A DNA stretch of 5,969 bases from Lentihominibacter excrementipullorum. Its GTDB lineage: Bacteria; Bacillota; Clostridia; Peptostreptococcales; Anaerovoracaceae. Positions 1 to 5,722 of this stretch are shown in pieces. Position 1 is the first letter of the stretch. Each line of letters starts with the position of its first letter. Location: positions 1 to 5,969 of the forward strand of contig DVOB01000155.1 of NCBI GenBank assembly GCA_018713975.1. Reading direction: 5' to 3'. Position numbers and translations under genes: made by a program. The notes under the pieces are model-generated. The model did not search any database and had not been told where the DNA came from. It worked only from the letters and a program-made list of their open reading frames with translations.

Positions 1-84
1 GGAAATGGCGGAAACGCATGAAATAATTGCATGTAATACTTTTTTCACCCCGGGTTAAATTATTACTACAGGAGGTGAGAACAA

Positions 85-285
85 ATGGCATTACAGAACA
101 AGATGAATGTGAATGCGAAGCCCGCACTTAAGAACCTCAAGACAGAGGTTGCCAATGAGCTGGGCATGGCCAATTATGAACAGGCGGACAAGGGAAACCT
201 TACAGCCAGAGAAAATGGTTATGTCGGCGGCTATATGACTAAGAAGTTAGTCGAAATGGCTGAACAGCAGCTGGCCGGAAAATAA
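85..285 (+). CDS. Small acid-soluble spore protein, alpha/beta type
   Basis: A 66-residue protein of the alpha/beta SASP family. These proteins coat and protect DNA in the dormant spore and are degraded at germination by the GPR protease to supply amino acids. The first family signature is visible as KTEVANELGM (residues 19-28), with the expected GPR cleavage point between Glu21 and Val22. The second is the block DKGNLTARENGYVGG followed by MTKKLV (residues 35-56). The length is typical of the family. The start is set by a strong GGAGGTGAG site at 71-79, five bases before the ATG. The gene stands alone and is closed by the terminator at 322-359, so it is probably monocistronic. Such genes are normally transcribed by sigma-G in the forespore, but I could not find a convincing sigma-G promoter in the 84 upstream bases. 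The family call is very secure; which paralogue it is cannot be decided here. Confidence 0.97.
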   Translation: MALQNKMNVNAKPALKNLKTEVANELGMANYEQADKGNLTARENGYVGGYMTKKLVEMAEQQLAGK

Positions 286-321
286 GCGCGGCTCGAGACA
301 TTAAGAGAACAGACTAATGAG

Positions 322-359
322 AAAGGGAGATATTTGCCTCAATGTAAATATCTCTTTTT
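322..359 (+). terminator. Intrinsic terminator after the SASP gene
   Basis: The arms GAGATATTT (327-335) and AAATATCTC (346-354) pair perfectly over 9 bp around a 10-base loop and are followed directly by TTTTT (355-359). The A-rich run at 322-324 opposite the T-tract lengthens the helix and could also let it work from the other strand. The stem is AT-rich, so efficiency may be moderate. It lies about 40 bases after the SASP stop and separates this spore gene from the rsmD promoter. Confidence 0.85.
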
Positions 360-368
360 CAATTCCGG

Positions 369-397
369 TGGATAAGGAAGGTGTTTGGTGGTAAAAT
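369..397 (+). promoter_or_regulatory. Extended -10 sigma-A-type promoter for rsmD
   Basis: The -10 hexamer TAAAAT (392-397) is preceded by TG plus one base (389-391), giving the extended -10 form TGGTAAAAT. A partial -35, TGGATA (369-374, four of six consensus bases), lies 17 bases upstream. The predicted start near 404 leaves a leader of about 20 bases that contains the rsmD ribosome binding site. The call rests on motif match and position only. Confidence 0.55.
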
Positions 398-413
398 GAA
401 AAAAACGACATGC

Positions 414-419
414 AGGAGG
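414..419 (+). promoter_or_regulatory. rsmD: Ribosome binding site that sets the rsmD start at 425
   Basis: AGGAGG ends five bases before the ATG at 425. The in-frame ATG at 410 lies upstream of this site and cannot use it. The family protein also begins at M-R-V-I-A-G, so 425 is preferred over the longer reading frame. Confidence 0.85.
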
Positions 420-424
420 AAGAT

Positions 425-961
425 ATGAGGGTAATAGCGGGAGATTACAAGGGGAGAAAATTGCAGACACCGTCCGACTATTCCATAAGGCCGACTACTG
501 ACAAGGTCAAGGAGGCGCTGTTCAGCATACTGGCGGAAGAGATATATGGCAGCAGGGTGCTGGATCTGTTCTCGGGGACGGGCAATCTGGGGATAGAGGC
601 TCTCAGCAGGGGCGCCGACGAGTGTGTATTCGGAGACAACTCGCGGGAAAGCATAAGACTGATAAAGGAGAACATAGCCCATTGCGGAGCTGAGGACGGC
701 GCGGTAGTGATGCCTGGAGATTTCAGAAAGCTGCTTATGAATGTCCGGGGGACTTTCGATATAATATTGCTGGATCCTCCCTATGGCAAAGGGTTGATGG
801 AGCCATGTTTCGAGTTGATACGTGAGAGAGGATTGCTGAGCGACGGCGGCGTTATCGTGGCGGAACATCGAAAGGAGGAACGGTTCCCGGATGAGCTCCA
901 GGGTTATCGTAAGGTAAAGGAACGAAAATACGGGATAGTCATGCTGTCAATATATTGTTGA
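425..961 (+). CDS. rsmD: 16S rRNA (guanine(966)-N2)-methyltransferase RsmD
   Basis: A 178-residue SAM-dependent methyltransferase. RsmD makes m2G966 in 16S rRNA, near the P-site face of the 30S subunit, acting on assembled or assembling small subunits. The N-terminal MRVIAGDYKGRKL and the RPTTDKVKEALFS block (residues 22-34) are family hallmarks. SAM-binding motif I reads VLDLFSGTGNLGIEAL (45-60), and the catalytic DPPY of the N2-guanine methyltransferases is at 117-120, followed by GKG. The length is typical. An extended -10 promoter at 369-397 precedes it. The stop codon overlaps the -35 of the coaD promoter, so rsmD and coaD are adjacent but can be expressed separately. It is equivalent to B. 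subtilis ylbH by sequence and by position next to coaD. Confidence 0.96.
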   Translation: MRVIAGDYKGRKLQTPSDYSIRPTTDKVKEALFSILAEEIYGSRVLDLFSGTGNLGIEALSRGADECVFGDNSRESIRLIKENIAHCGAEDGAVVMPGDFRKLLMNVRGTFDIILLDPPYGKGLMEPCFELIRERGLLSDGGVIVAEHRKEERFPDELQGYRKVKERKYGIVMLSIYC

Positions 962-986
962 ACCGGGCTGGAATCCATGATATAAT
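958..986 (+). promoter_or_regulatory. Strong sigma-A-type promoter for coaD
   Basis: TTGAAC (958-963, four of six -35 bases) and a perfect TATAAT (981-986) are separated by 17 bases. A TG at 978-979 also gives an extended -10. The -35 box contains the rsmD stop codon TGA (959-961). Predicted transcription starts near 993, leaving about 22 bases before the coaD ATG. It would drive coaD and the coiled-coil gene behind it. Confidence 0.75.
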
Positions 987-1014
987 TAACAGTAATTTCT
1001 GGGAGGACTTACAT

Positions 1015-1503
1015 ATGAAGACAAAGGCATTGTATACCGGCTCGTTCGATCCGCTCACTAACGGGCATCTCAATATCATAGAGAGGGCGGCCAAGCTGTA
1101 CGATGAACTTACAATAGGAATAATAGTCAACCCTTCCAAAAAATGTGTTTTTTCTCTCGATGAGAGGAAGGATATGATAGAGGAATCGCTGAGACATCTG
1201 AAAAATGTCAGAGTCGATTGCTTTTCAGGACTTCTGGCCAGATACGTCAACGCCAATGGCTTCAACGTCGTCGTTAGAGGCCTCAGGGCGACCATGGATT
1301 TTGAATACGAGATACAGATGGCGCAGATGAACGCCAGGCTGTTTGACGAAACCGTTGAAACCGTCTTTCTCATGACTGATCCCAAGTATTCTTTTATAAG
1401 CTCCAGCATGATAAAGGAGGTACATTCATTGGGAGGTTCTATAGAAGGGCTGGTACCCGGTGAGATAATACGGAAGATGGATGAGTTGATTGGTGATAAA
1501 TAG
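1015..1503 (+). CDS. coaD: Phosphopantetheine adenylyltransferase CoaD
   Basis: A 162-residue cytosolic enzyme for the penultimate step of coenzyme A synthesis: 4'-phosphopantetheine + ATP gives dephospho-CoA + pyrophosphate. It belongs to the HxGH-type nucleotidyltransferase superfamily. The N-terminus carries YTGSFDPLTNGHLNII with the T/HxGH motif as TNGH (15-18). The substrate-binding segment VVVRGLRATMDFEYE is at 85-99, and the nucleotide-binding ISSSMIKE at 128-135. Length and motifs are complete. The ATG at 1015 has GGAGG (1002-1006) eight bases upstream, and the protein then begins like its homologues. Starting further upstream at 955 would overlap rsmD and place the promoter inside the gene. 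It has its own promoter at 958-986. The next gene follows after nine bases, and that gene's ribosome binding site overlaps the coaD stop, so the two are very likely co-transcribed. Confidence 0.97.
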   Translation: MKTKALYTGSFDPLTNGHLNIIERAAKLYDELTIGIIVNPSKKCVFSLDERKDMIEESLRHLKNVRVDCFSGLLARYVNANGFNVVVRGLRATMDFEYEIQMAQMNARLFDETVETVFLMTDPKYSFISSSMIKEVHSLGGSIEGLVPGEIIRKMDELIGDK

Positions 1504-1512
1504 GAGGATATT

Positions 1513-2082
1513 ATGAGAGTTTTGGAACTTTTGGAAGAAATCGAAGAAATAGTTGATACCGCGGCGGGATTTCCTCTTACGGGAAAGATCATGGTCGACT
1601 CCCAGGAACTGCTGGAGATAGTTCGAGAGATAAGGGCTGAGCTCCCGGATGAGATACAGCAGGCTCAGTGGATAAAGAACGAGAGAGAACGCATCATAGC
1701 TGAAGCAAGGACTCAGTATGAAGCGGTCATCGAAGACGCTCAGAAGCAGGCTGACGCTCTGGTTGAGAATAATGATATTACGGTAAAAGCCAAGATGCGG
1801 GCTGACGAGCTGATGAGAGTGACGGAGAACACTGCCAAGCAGCTTAAGATAGGCACCTACGATTATCTGGACAGCATTCTGTTCAGCTTCCAGGGGAAGA
1901 TGGAGCATCTCAGCTCCATATATTTCGGCGAGATGTTCACCAGTATCGAGAAAGCCTTTGAGGATATAAATTCGGCGCTGGCCGCTAACAGAGACGAGCT
2001 GAAGGACATGGCTTACAGGACACAGATGGATGCGGAAGATATCACCCAGCCGCCTGCCGAAGAGGAGGAAGGACAGGAATAA
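1513..2082 (+). CDS. Conserved coiled-coil protein of unknown function, co-transcribed with coaD
   Basis: A 189-residue soluble protein with no signal peptide or membrane segment. A short N-terminal region (about 1-30) contains VDTAAGFPLTGKIMVD, which resembles the start of a family I recall next to coaD in many Clostridia. From about 32 to 110 it is almost all heptad-like helix rich in Glu, Lys, Arg, Ala and Gln, including ELPDEIQQAQWI and NERERIIAEA. The segment NNDITVKAKMRADEL (87-101) follows, then a second helical part to about 175 and an acidic, Pro-containing tail ending in EEEEGQE. Homologues are often labelled ATPase or V-type ATPase subunit, apparently because the coil resembles the stalk subunits; no nucleotide-binding motif is visible, so I do not adopt that name. 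AGGAGG (1502-1507) overlaps the coaD stop and fixes the start. The gene ends 27 bases before a strong terminator. A structural or scaffold role is possible but not shown. Confidence 0.9.
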   Translation: MRVLELLEEIEEIVDTAAGFPLTGKIMVDSQELLEIVREIRAELPDEIQQAQWIKNERERIIAEARTQYEAVIEDAQKQADALVENNDITVKAKMRADELMRVTENTAKQLKIGTYDYLDSILFSFQGKMEHLSSIYFGEMFTSIEKAFEDINSALAANRDELKDMAYRTQMDAEDITQPPAEEEEGQE

Positions 2083-2109
2083 CGACGAGAATCGATGAGG
2101 AATACACAT

Positions 2110-2151
2110 AATACCCGTGGTCGGTCAATATGATAGACCATGGGTATTTTT
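2110..2151 (+). terminator. Strong intrinsic terminator of the coaD unit, overlapping the ylbJ start
   Basis: AATACCCGTGGTC (2110-2122) pairs with GACCATGGGTATT (2136-2148) over 13 bp, 12 Watson-Crick and one G-U. A small extra helix forms in the loop (TCA 2125-2127 with TGA 2131-2133). A run of five T (2147-2151) closes the structure. It sits 27 bases after the stop of the coiled-coil gene, as expected for the end of the coaD unit. The ATG used by ylbJ (2140-2142) lies inside the right arm, so the same structure could hide the start codon in any read-through transcript. Confidence 0.85.
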
Positions 2152-3069
2152 AAATTTGGTAAAAAGCGTATATTGATAGCGGGGTCCGTGACGATGGCTT
2201 GTTGTGTCCTCATGGTGGCCTTCCCGTCCATCGCGCTGGCCTCCGCCAGGAGAGGAATATCGCTGTGGGCCAGCGATGTGCTGCCGGCGCTGCTCCCTTT
2301 TTTCATCTGCGCTAATTTTTTGCAGAATATCGGTATAATAAGGATGTTAAGATCAGGAGCTTTTCCCTTTGCCATGAGTGTGCTGTCAGGATATCCTATG
2401 GGCGCCAAGATCGTTGGCGATCTGCGGCGGGGAGGAGAGATATCTCTGACGGAGGCCAAGCGGCTCATGAGCTTCTGCAGCACTTCAGGTCCGGCATTCA
2501 TGGTAGGAGCAGTGGGAGCGGGTATGCTGGGATCGGGGACGCTGGGCGGGATAATCGCCGCCGCTCATTATATCGGAGCATTGGTCAACGGGATCCTGTA
2601 CACGAGACTGCTGGGAAGAGAAAGCGGAGGACCTCCGGCGCCGATCAGTGACAGCAAACGTGGAGGAAGAGGGATGCAGGAATCTTTCACCGATGCCATA
2701 TTGATGTCTTTCCGTTCTCTGGCCATCGTGCTGGCATATATAGTCCTGTTCATGTTCCTGACAGACCTGTTCCACATGAGCGGCCTCTTTTCCATGACAG
2801 ATGATCAGGCCGTGCGGGCGCTCATAAAAGGTTTTTTTGAGATGACAGTGGGCTGTGAGGCTGTGGCGGAGGGCATCTCTGTCACCAGCTCGGTCAAATG
2901 TGTCCTGTGTGCGTTCATATTGTCCTGGGGAGGGCTTTCGGTGATGGGGCAGTCTATGAGCATGCTTTCCGGTACAGGAGTGACGCTGGGGTACCTTATG
3001 GTGAGCAAGCTGACTCATGGGATCTTTGCGGCGGCTGCCGCTTTCCTTATCACGCTCTTTGTGTTATGA
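2140..3069 (+). CDS. ylbJ: Sporulation integral membrane protein, YlbJ-like
   Basis: A 309-residue multi-pass membrane protein of the YlbJ / nucleoside-recognition (Gate) type. In B. subtilis, YlbJ is a sigma-E-controlled protein needed for normal spore formation; its transported substrate is unknown. After a basic N-terminus come hydrophobic segments at about 11-35, 47-63, 72-85, 117-157 (probably two), 186-208, 253-275 and 291-309. Family-like signatures are SGYPMGAKIVGDLRRGGEI (83-101), EAKRLMSFCSTSGPAFMVGA (105-124), AAHYIGALVNG (141-151), KGFFEMTVG (230-238) and LSWGGLSVMGQ (261-271). It is shorter than the roughly 360-400 residues I recall for the family. The start is uncertain: ATG 2140 is the furthest possible (in-frame TGA at 2131) and gives a sensible basic N-terminus. 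However, it has no ribosome binding site and sits in a terminator stem. TTG 2173 and ATG 2194 are alternatives. tmcAL follows after seven bases. Confidence 0.88.
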   Translation: MGIFKFGKKRILIAGSVTMACCVLMVAFPSIALASARRGISLWASDVLPALLPFFICANFLQNIGIIRMLRSGAFPFAMSVLSGYPMGAKIVGDLRRGGEISLTEAKRLMSFCSTSGPAFMVGAVGAGMLGSGTLGGIIAAAHYIGALVNGILYTRLLGRESGGPPAPISDSKRGGRGMQESFTDAILMSFRSLAIVLAYIVLFMFLTDLFHMSGLFSMTDDQAVRALIKGFFEMTVGCEAVAEGISVTSSVKCVLCAFILSWGGLSVMGQSMSMLSGTGVTLGYLMVSKLTHGIFAAAAAFLITLFVL

Positions 3070-3076
3070 TTTCATT

Positions 3077-4282
3077 ATGAAAGTATTAGGAATAACTGCG
3101 GAATACAACCCGTTCCACAACGGGCACGGATATCATCTCAGAAGATCCGTGGAACAGACAGGGGCCGATCGCGTGGTGGTCGTCATGAGTGGTGATTTCA
3201 CTCAGCGGGGAGAAGCGGCTGTCATGGACAAGTGGACCAGGAGCAGGCTGGCGGTGGAAAACGGAGCCGACCTGGTGCTGGAGCTGCCTTTTGTCTTCGC
3301 CTGCTCACGGGGAAGCATATTCGCTTCAGGCGCTGTGGATATATTGAAGGGTGCAGGTGTCACAGATATCGCTTTCGGGAGCGAGACGGGACAGCTGGAG
3401 CAGCTGGAGGAGCTGGTCACGGCGCTGGACCAGCGCAGCAGGGAGATAGATGAGCTGAGGGCATTGGAGATGAAAAGAGGCGACTCTTTCGTCAGGGCTT
3501 ACCGTCAGGCCGTGGCCCGCGTGATCGGCGAAAAGACGGCGGCTCTTATGGACAAGCCTAACAACATACTGGCTATGGAGTATCTGAGGCGTATAAGATA
3601 CTGGCGCGGACAAGGAACGACGATACAAGCTCATGCGGTCAGGCGTTTCGGTTCGGGATATGGAGATGTGAACAGAAAGGAGGGCTTTGCGGGAGCATCG
3701 GCTCTCAGGAAGATGATGATGGCCGGCGACAGGGAACTGGTGGCAGACTATGTCCCGGACAACGTGGTTTCGGATCTTTGGGCTGCCGAGGATCCTCGCA
3801 GGGCAGAGGAACGGGCCTTCCTGCTGCTGCAAAGCGAGCTGATGAGGAACAGCGCGGGGCAGCTGGCTGAGATATACTGTATGGGAGAAGGACTGGAAAA
3901 CAAAATGAAGAAGGAGATCGTCAGAGCCGGTTCTATGGAGGAGTTCGTATCGTCGATAGTATCCAGGAGGTACACGGAGGCGACTGTCAGAAGACTGGTG
4001 ATCTACATCCTGATGGGAATGAAGGTGTACGAGCCGCCGAGGCAGATCTATGGAAGGGTGCTGGCGGCGGGAGAAAAGGGCAGAGCGCTGCTGTCGCAGC
4101 TGAAAAAGGACGGAGCGGTATCCATGCCTGTCATCACCAATATAAATAAGGAGAGGGAGCTATGGAGCCCTGTGGCTGACACGCTGAAGTATGATCTGCT
4201 GGCTGCCGATATGTACAATGTGTTGAAGGGGCGGGATCTGTATCAGTTCTCTGACAGGGTCATGGGCCCGGCCATGCTGTAA
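3077..4282 (+). CDS. tmcAL: tRNA(Met) cytidine acetate ligase TmcAL (YlbM)
   Basis: A 401-residue cytosolic enzyme. TmcAL uses acetate and ATP to form acetyl-AMP and transfers the acetyl group to cytidine 34 of elongator tRNA-Met, giving ac4C at the wobble base and helping accurate AUG decoding. The N-terminus GITAEYNPFHNGH (5-17) carries the HxGH nucleotidyltransferase motif (14-17). SGDFTQRGE (38-46), the D-K-W-T-R region (51-55), DLVLELP (65-71), FGSE (100-103) and KPNNILAMEYLRR in the middle are conserved family blocks. Length is normal and the frame intact. An in-frame ATG at 3017 would add 20 residues but lies deep inside ylbJ and upstream of the family's usual N-terminus. No Shine-Dalgarno is visible before 3077, which together with the seven-base gap suggests translational coupling to ylbJ. 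Position and sequence match B. subtilis ylbM. Confidence 0.95.
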   Translation: MKVLGITAEYNPFHNGHGYHLRRSVEQTGADRVVVVMSGDFTQRGEAAVMDKWTRSRLAVENGADLVLELPFVFACSRGSIFASGAVDILKGAGVTDIAFGSETGQLEQLEELVTALDQRSREIDELRALEMKRGDSFVRAYRQAVARVIGEKTAALMDKPNNILAMEYLRRIRYWRGQGTTIQAHAVRRFGSGYGDVNRKEGFAGASALRKMMMAGDRELVADYVPDNVVSDLWAAEDPRRAEERAFLLLQSELMRNSAGQLAEIYCMGEGLENKMKKEIVRAGSMEEFVSSIVSRRYTEATVRRLVIYILMGMKVYEPPRQIYGRVLAAGEKGRALLSQLKKDGAVSMPVITNINKERELWSPVADTLKYDLLAADMYNVLKGRDLYQFSDRVMGPAML

Positions 4283-4322
4283 GGCCCGGACGGACAGCAA
4301 AAATTTTTGAAAATAGCTAAGG

Positions 4323-4347
4323 GTATTGAAATACGGCCTTTTAAAGG
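4323..4347 (+). repeat. Two short inverted repeats within the ackA promoter
   Basis: GTATT-GA-AATAC (4323-4334) overlaps the -35 box and CCTTT-T-AAAGG (4337-4347) fills the spacer. Both have perfect 5-base arms. Their placement is where a repressor could block RNA polymerase, but short AT-rich palindromes occur by chance and no known operator consensus is matched. Confidence 0.3.
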
Positions 4348-4354
4348 GTATAAT
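4326..4354 (+). promoter_or_regulatory. Near-consensus sigma-A promoter for ackA
   Basis: TTGAAA (4326-4331, five of six) and a perfect TATAAT (4349-4354) are separated by exactly 17 bases. Transcription would begin near 4361, giving a leader of about 34 bases with GGAGG at 4383-4387, seven bases before the ackA ATG. This is the best promoter in the window and suggests strong constitutive expression of acetate kinase, independent of ylbJ-tmcAL. Confidence 0.85.
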
Positions 4355-4394
4355 GATATAGTTGTTTTAGTAATTAAAAAATGGAGGAATAGAA

Positions 4395-5597
4395 ATGAAA
4401 GTTTTAGTAATCAACTGTGGTAGTTCTTCACTGAAATATCAGGTTCTGGATATGACCAACGAGGCTCTGCTGTGCAAGGGCCTGGTGGAGAGGATAGGTA
4501 TCGAAGGTTCGGTCATCACCCACACGAAGATAGGAATGGACGAGAAGTTCCAGCTGATCGTTCCTATGGAGGATCACAAGGATGCTATTTCCCATGTCCT
4601 CATGGCTATCCAGGATGAGAACCACGGCGTTGTAAAGAATATGAGCGAGATCGGAGCGGTAGGCCATCGTGTGGTACACGCGGGAGAAAAGTTCGCTCAT
4701 TCAGTGCTCATCGACGATCTTGTGATCGAAGCGCTGGAAGAGTGTGTAGAGCTGGCTCCTCTTCACAATCCGCCTAATCTGCTGGGTATCGCGGCATGCA
4801 AGGAACTGATGCCGGACACACCGATGGTCGCTGTATTCGATACGGCTTTCCATCAGACGATGCCTCCTGAATCATATATTTATGCGATCCCTTATGAGTA
4901 CTATGAGAAGTATGGTATCAGAAGATACGGATTCCACGGAACGAGCCATAAGTATGTCGCTGAGAGAGCGTCGGATATACTTAACGTGAACCTGGACGAT
5001 CTGAAACTGATAACGTGCCATCTGGGTAACGGAGCGTCGGTAACGGCTATAAAGAGAGGTAAGTGCATAGATACTTCAATGGGATTCACTCCGCTGGAGG
5101 GACTCGTAATGGGTACCAGAAGCGGAGATATCGACCCGGCTATCGTGACATACATCAGGGAGAAGGAAGGCTTCGACCAAGGCGTTGTAAACGAAATCCT
5201 CAATAAAAAGTCCGGTGTACTGGGTATATCGGGAGTTTCAAGCGATTTCAGAGATCTGGAAGCTGCCGCCGAGGAAGGTAACGAAAGAGCTATGCTGGCC
5301 CTGAAAGTATTTGCTCATAAGGTAAGATTCTATATCGGAGCGTACATCGCCGAGATGAACGGTGTAGATGCTATCGTATTCACGACCGGCGTAGGTGAGA
5401 ACGATATCGCCATGAGGGATATAATCTGTAATGACCTGGGTAATCTGGGAATCAAGCTGGATGTGGTGAAGAACAAGGTAAGAGGAAAGGAAATGATCAT
5501 TTCCAGAGAGGATTCCAAGGTAGCCATCATCCTGATACCTACCAATGAAGAGCTGATGATCGCAAGGGATACTTATAAGATCGTAACGGGCAGATAA
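4395..5597 (+). CDS. ackA: Acetate kinase AckA
   Basis: A 400-residue cytosolic enzyme of the ASKHA fold that interconverts acetyl phosphate + ADP and acetate + ATP. In fermenting anaerobes it is the ATP-yielding last step of acetate production. The N-terminal VINCGSSSLKYQ (5-16) contains Asn7. Further residues match the known active site of the Methanosarcina enzyme, shifted by one: Arg92 in GHRVVHAGE, His124 in PLHNPPN, Asp149 in VAVFDTAFHQ, His181 in RYGFHGTSH, Arg242 in MGTRSGD and Glu385 in IPTNEE. GVGEN (332-336) is the phosphate/adenosine motif. Length is typical. It has its own strong promoter and ribosome binding site. Phosphotransacetylase (pta), often its partner, is not in this window. 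The DUF177 gene commonly found between ackA and rpmF is also missing. Confidence 0.98.
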   Translation: MKVLVINCGSSSLKYQVLDMTNEALLCKGLVERIGIEGSVITHTKIGMDEKFQLIVPMEDHKDAISHVLMAIQDENHGVVKNMSEIGAVGHRVVHAGEKFAHSVLIDDLVIEALEECVELAPLHNPPNLLGIAACKELMPDTPMVAVFDTAFHQTMPPESYIYAIPYEYYEKYGIRRYGFHGTSHKYVAERASDILNVNLDDLKLITCHLGNGASVTAIKRGKCIDTSMGFTPLEGLVMGTRSGDIDPAIVTYIREKEGFDQGVVNEILNKKSGVLGISGVSSDFRDLEAAAEEGNERAMLALKVFAHKVRFYIGAYIAEMNGVDAIVFTTGVGENDIAMRDIICNDLGNLGIKLDVVKNKVRGKEMIISREDSKVAIILIPTNEELMIARDTYKIVTGR

Positions 5598-5613
5598 GCG
5601 GGAGACGATTGTG

Positions 5614-5663
5614 TCCGCAGGTGGCGGAATGATGCCGGATGATGCTTTTCGCATCTTTTCCGC
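5614..5663 (+). terminator. Possible ackA terminator region with competing hairpins
   Basis: Begins 17 bases after the ackA stop. GATGC (5641-5645) and GCATC (5651-5655) form a 5-bp hairpin followed by TTTT (5656-5659), a weak intrinsic-terminator shape. Outer pairing of GCGGAA (5624-5629) with TTCCGC (5658-5663) can enlarge it. GCGGA (5624-5628) can instead pair with TCCGC at 5614-5618 around a 5-base loop. No classical long stem plus T-run is present, so termination here is only a possibility. Confidence 0.35.
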
Positions 5664-5692
5664 GATATATTCGCCAGGCGGTAAAATAAGTA

Positions 5693-5722
5693 TTGACAAG
5701 GTATGCTAAAGGAAGGTATACT
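5693..5722 (+). promoter_or_regulatory. Sigma-A promoter for rpmF
   Basis: A perfect -35 TTGACA (5693-5698) and a -10 TATACT (5717-5722, five of six) are separated by 18 bases. Transcription would begin near 5729, giving a leader of about 75 bases before the rpmF ATG. It separates rpmF, and whatever lies downstream, from ackA. Confidence 0.8.

Noticed and set aside
16..36. Possible sigma-G promoter for the SASP gene (GCATG at 16-20 and CATGTAA at 30-36)
   Set aside because: CATGTAA is close to the sigma-G -10, but no -35 match lies 17-18 bases upstream, and GCATG at 16-20 is far too close to serve as its -35.
410..424. Longer rsmD starting at ATG 410
   Set aside because: The ribosome binding site lies inside this extension and homologues begin at the residue encoded at 425.
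955..1014. Longer coaD starting at 955
   Set aside because: It would overlap rsmD and contain the promoter; ATG 1015 has a well-placed GGAGG and the family N-terminus.
939..1592. Long minus-strand open frames opposite rsmD, coaD, tmcAL and ackA (the longest here 217-227 codons)
   Set aside because: They run antisense to well-recognised genes, have no plausible ribosome binding sites or recognisable protein features, and reflect codon bias of the real strand.
1513..2082. V-type ATPase or ATP synthase stalk subunit for the coiled-coil protein
   Set aside because: Only generic coiled-coil character supports it; no other ATPase subunits are nearby and no membrane anchor or nucleotide motif is present.
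3017..3076. Longer tmcAL starting at ATG 3017
   Set aside because: The extra 20 residues overlap ylbJ, have no ribosome binding site, and precede the conserved family start.
4264..4308. Terminator after tmcAL (GGGCC/GGCCC, GCTGT/ACAGC and the AAAAATTTTT run)
   Set aside because: Stems are only about 5 bp, the best lies partly within the coding end, and five A residues separate the stem from the T-run.
4324..4342. CcpA catabolite-response (cre) site at the ackA promoter
   Set aside because: TTGAAATACGG resembles the left half, but the central CG is one base out of register and the right half is absent.
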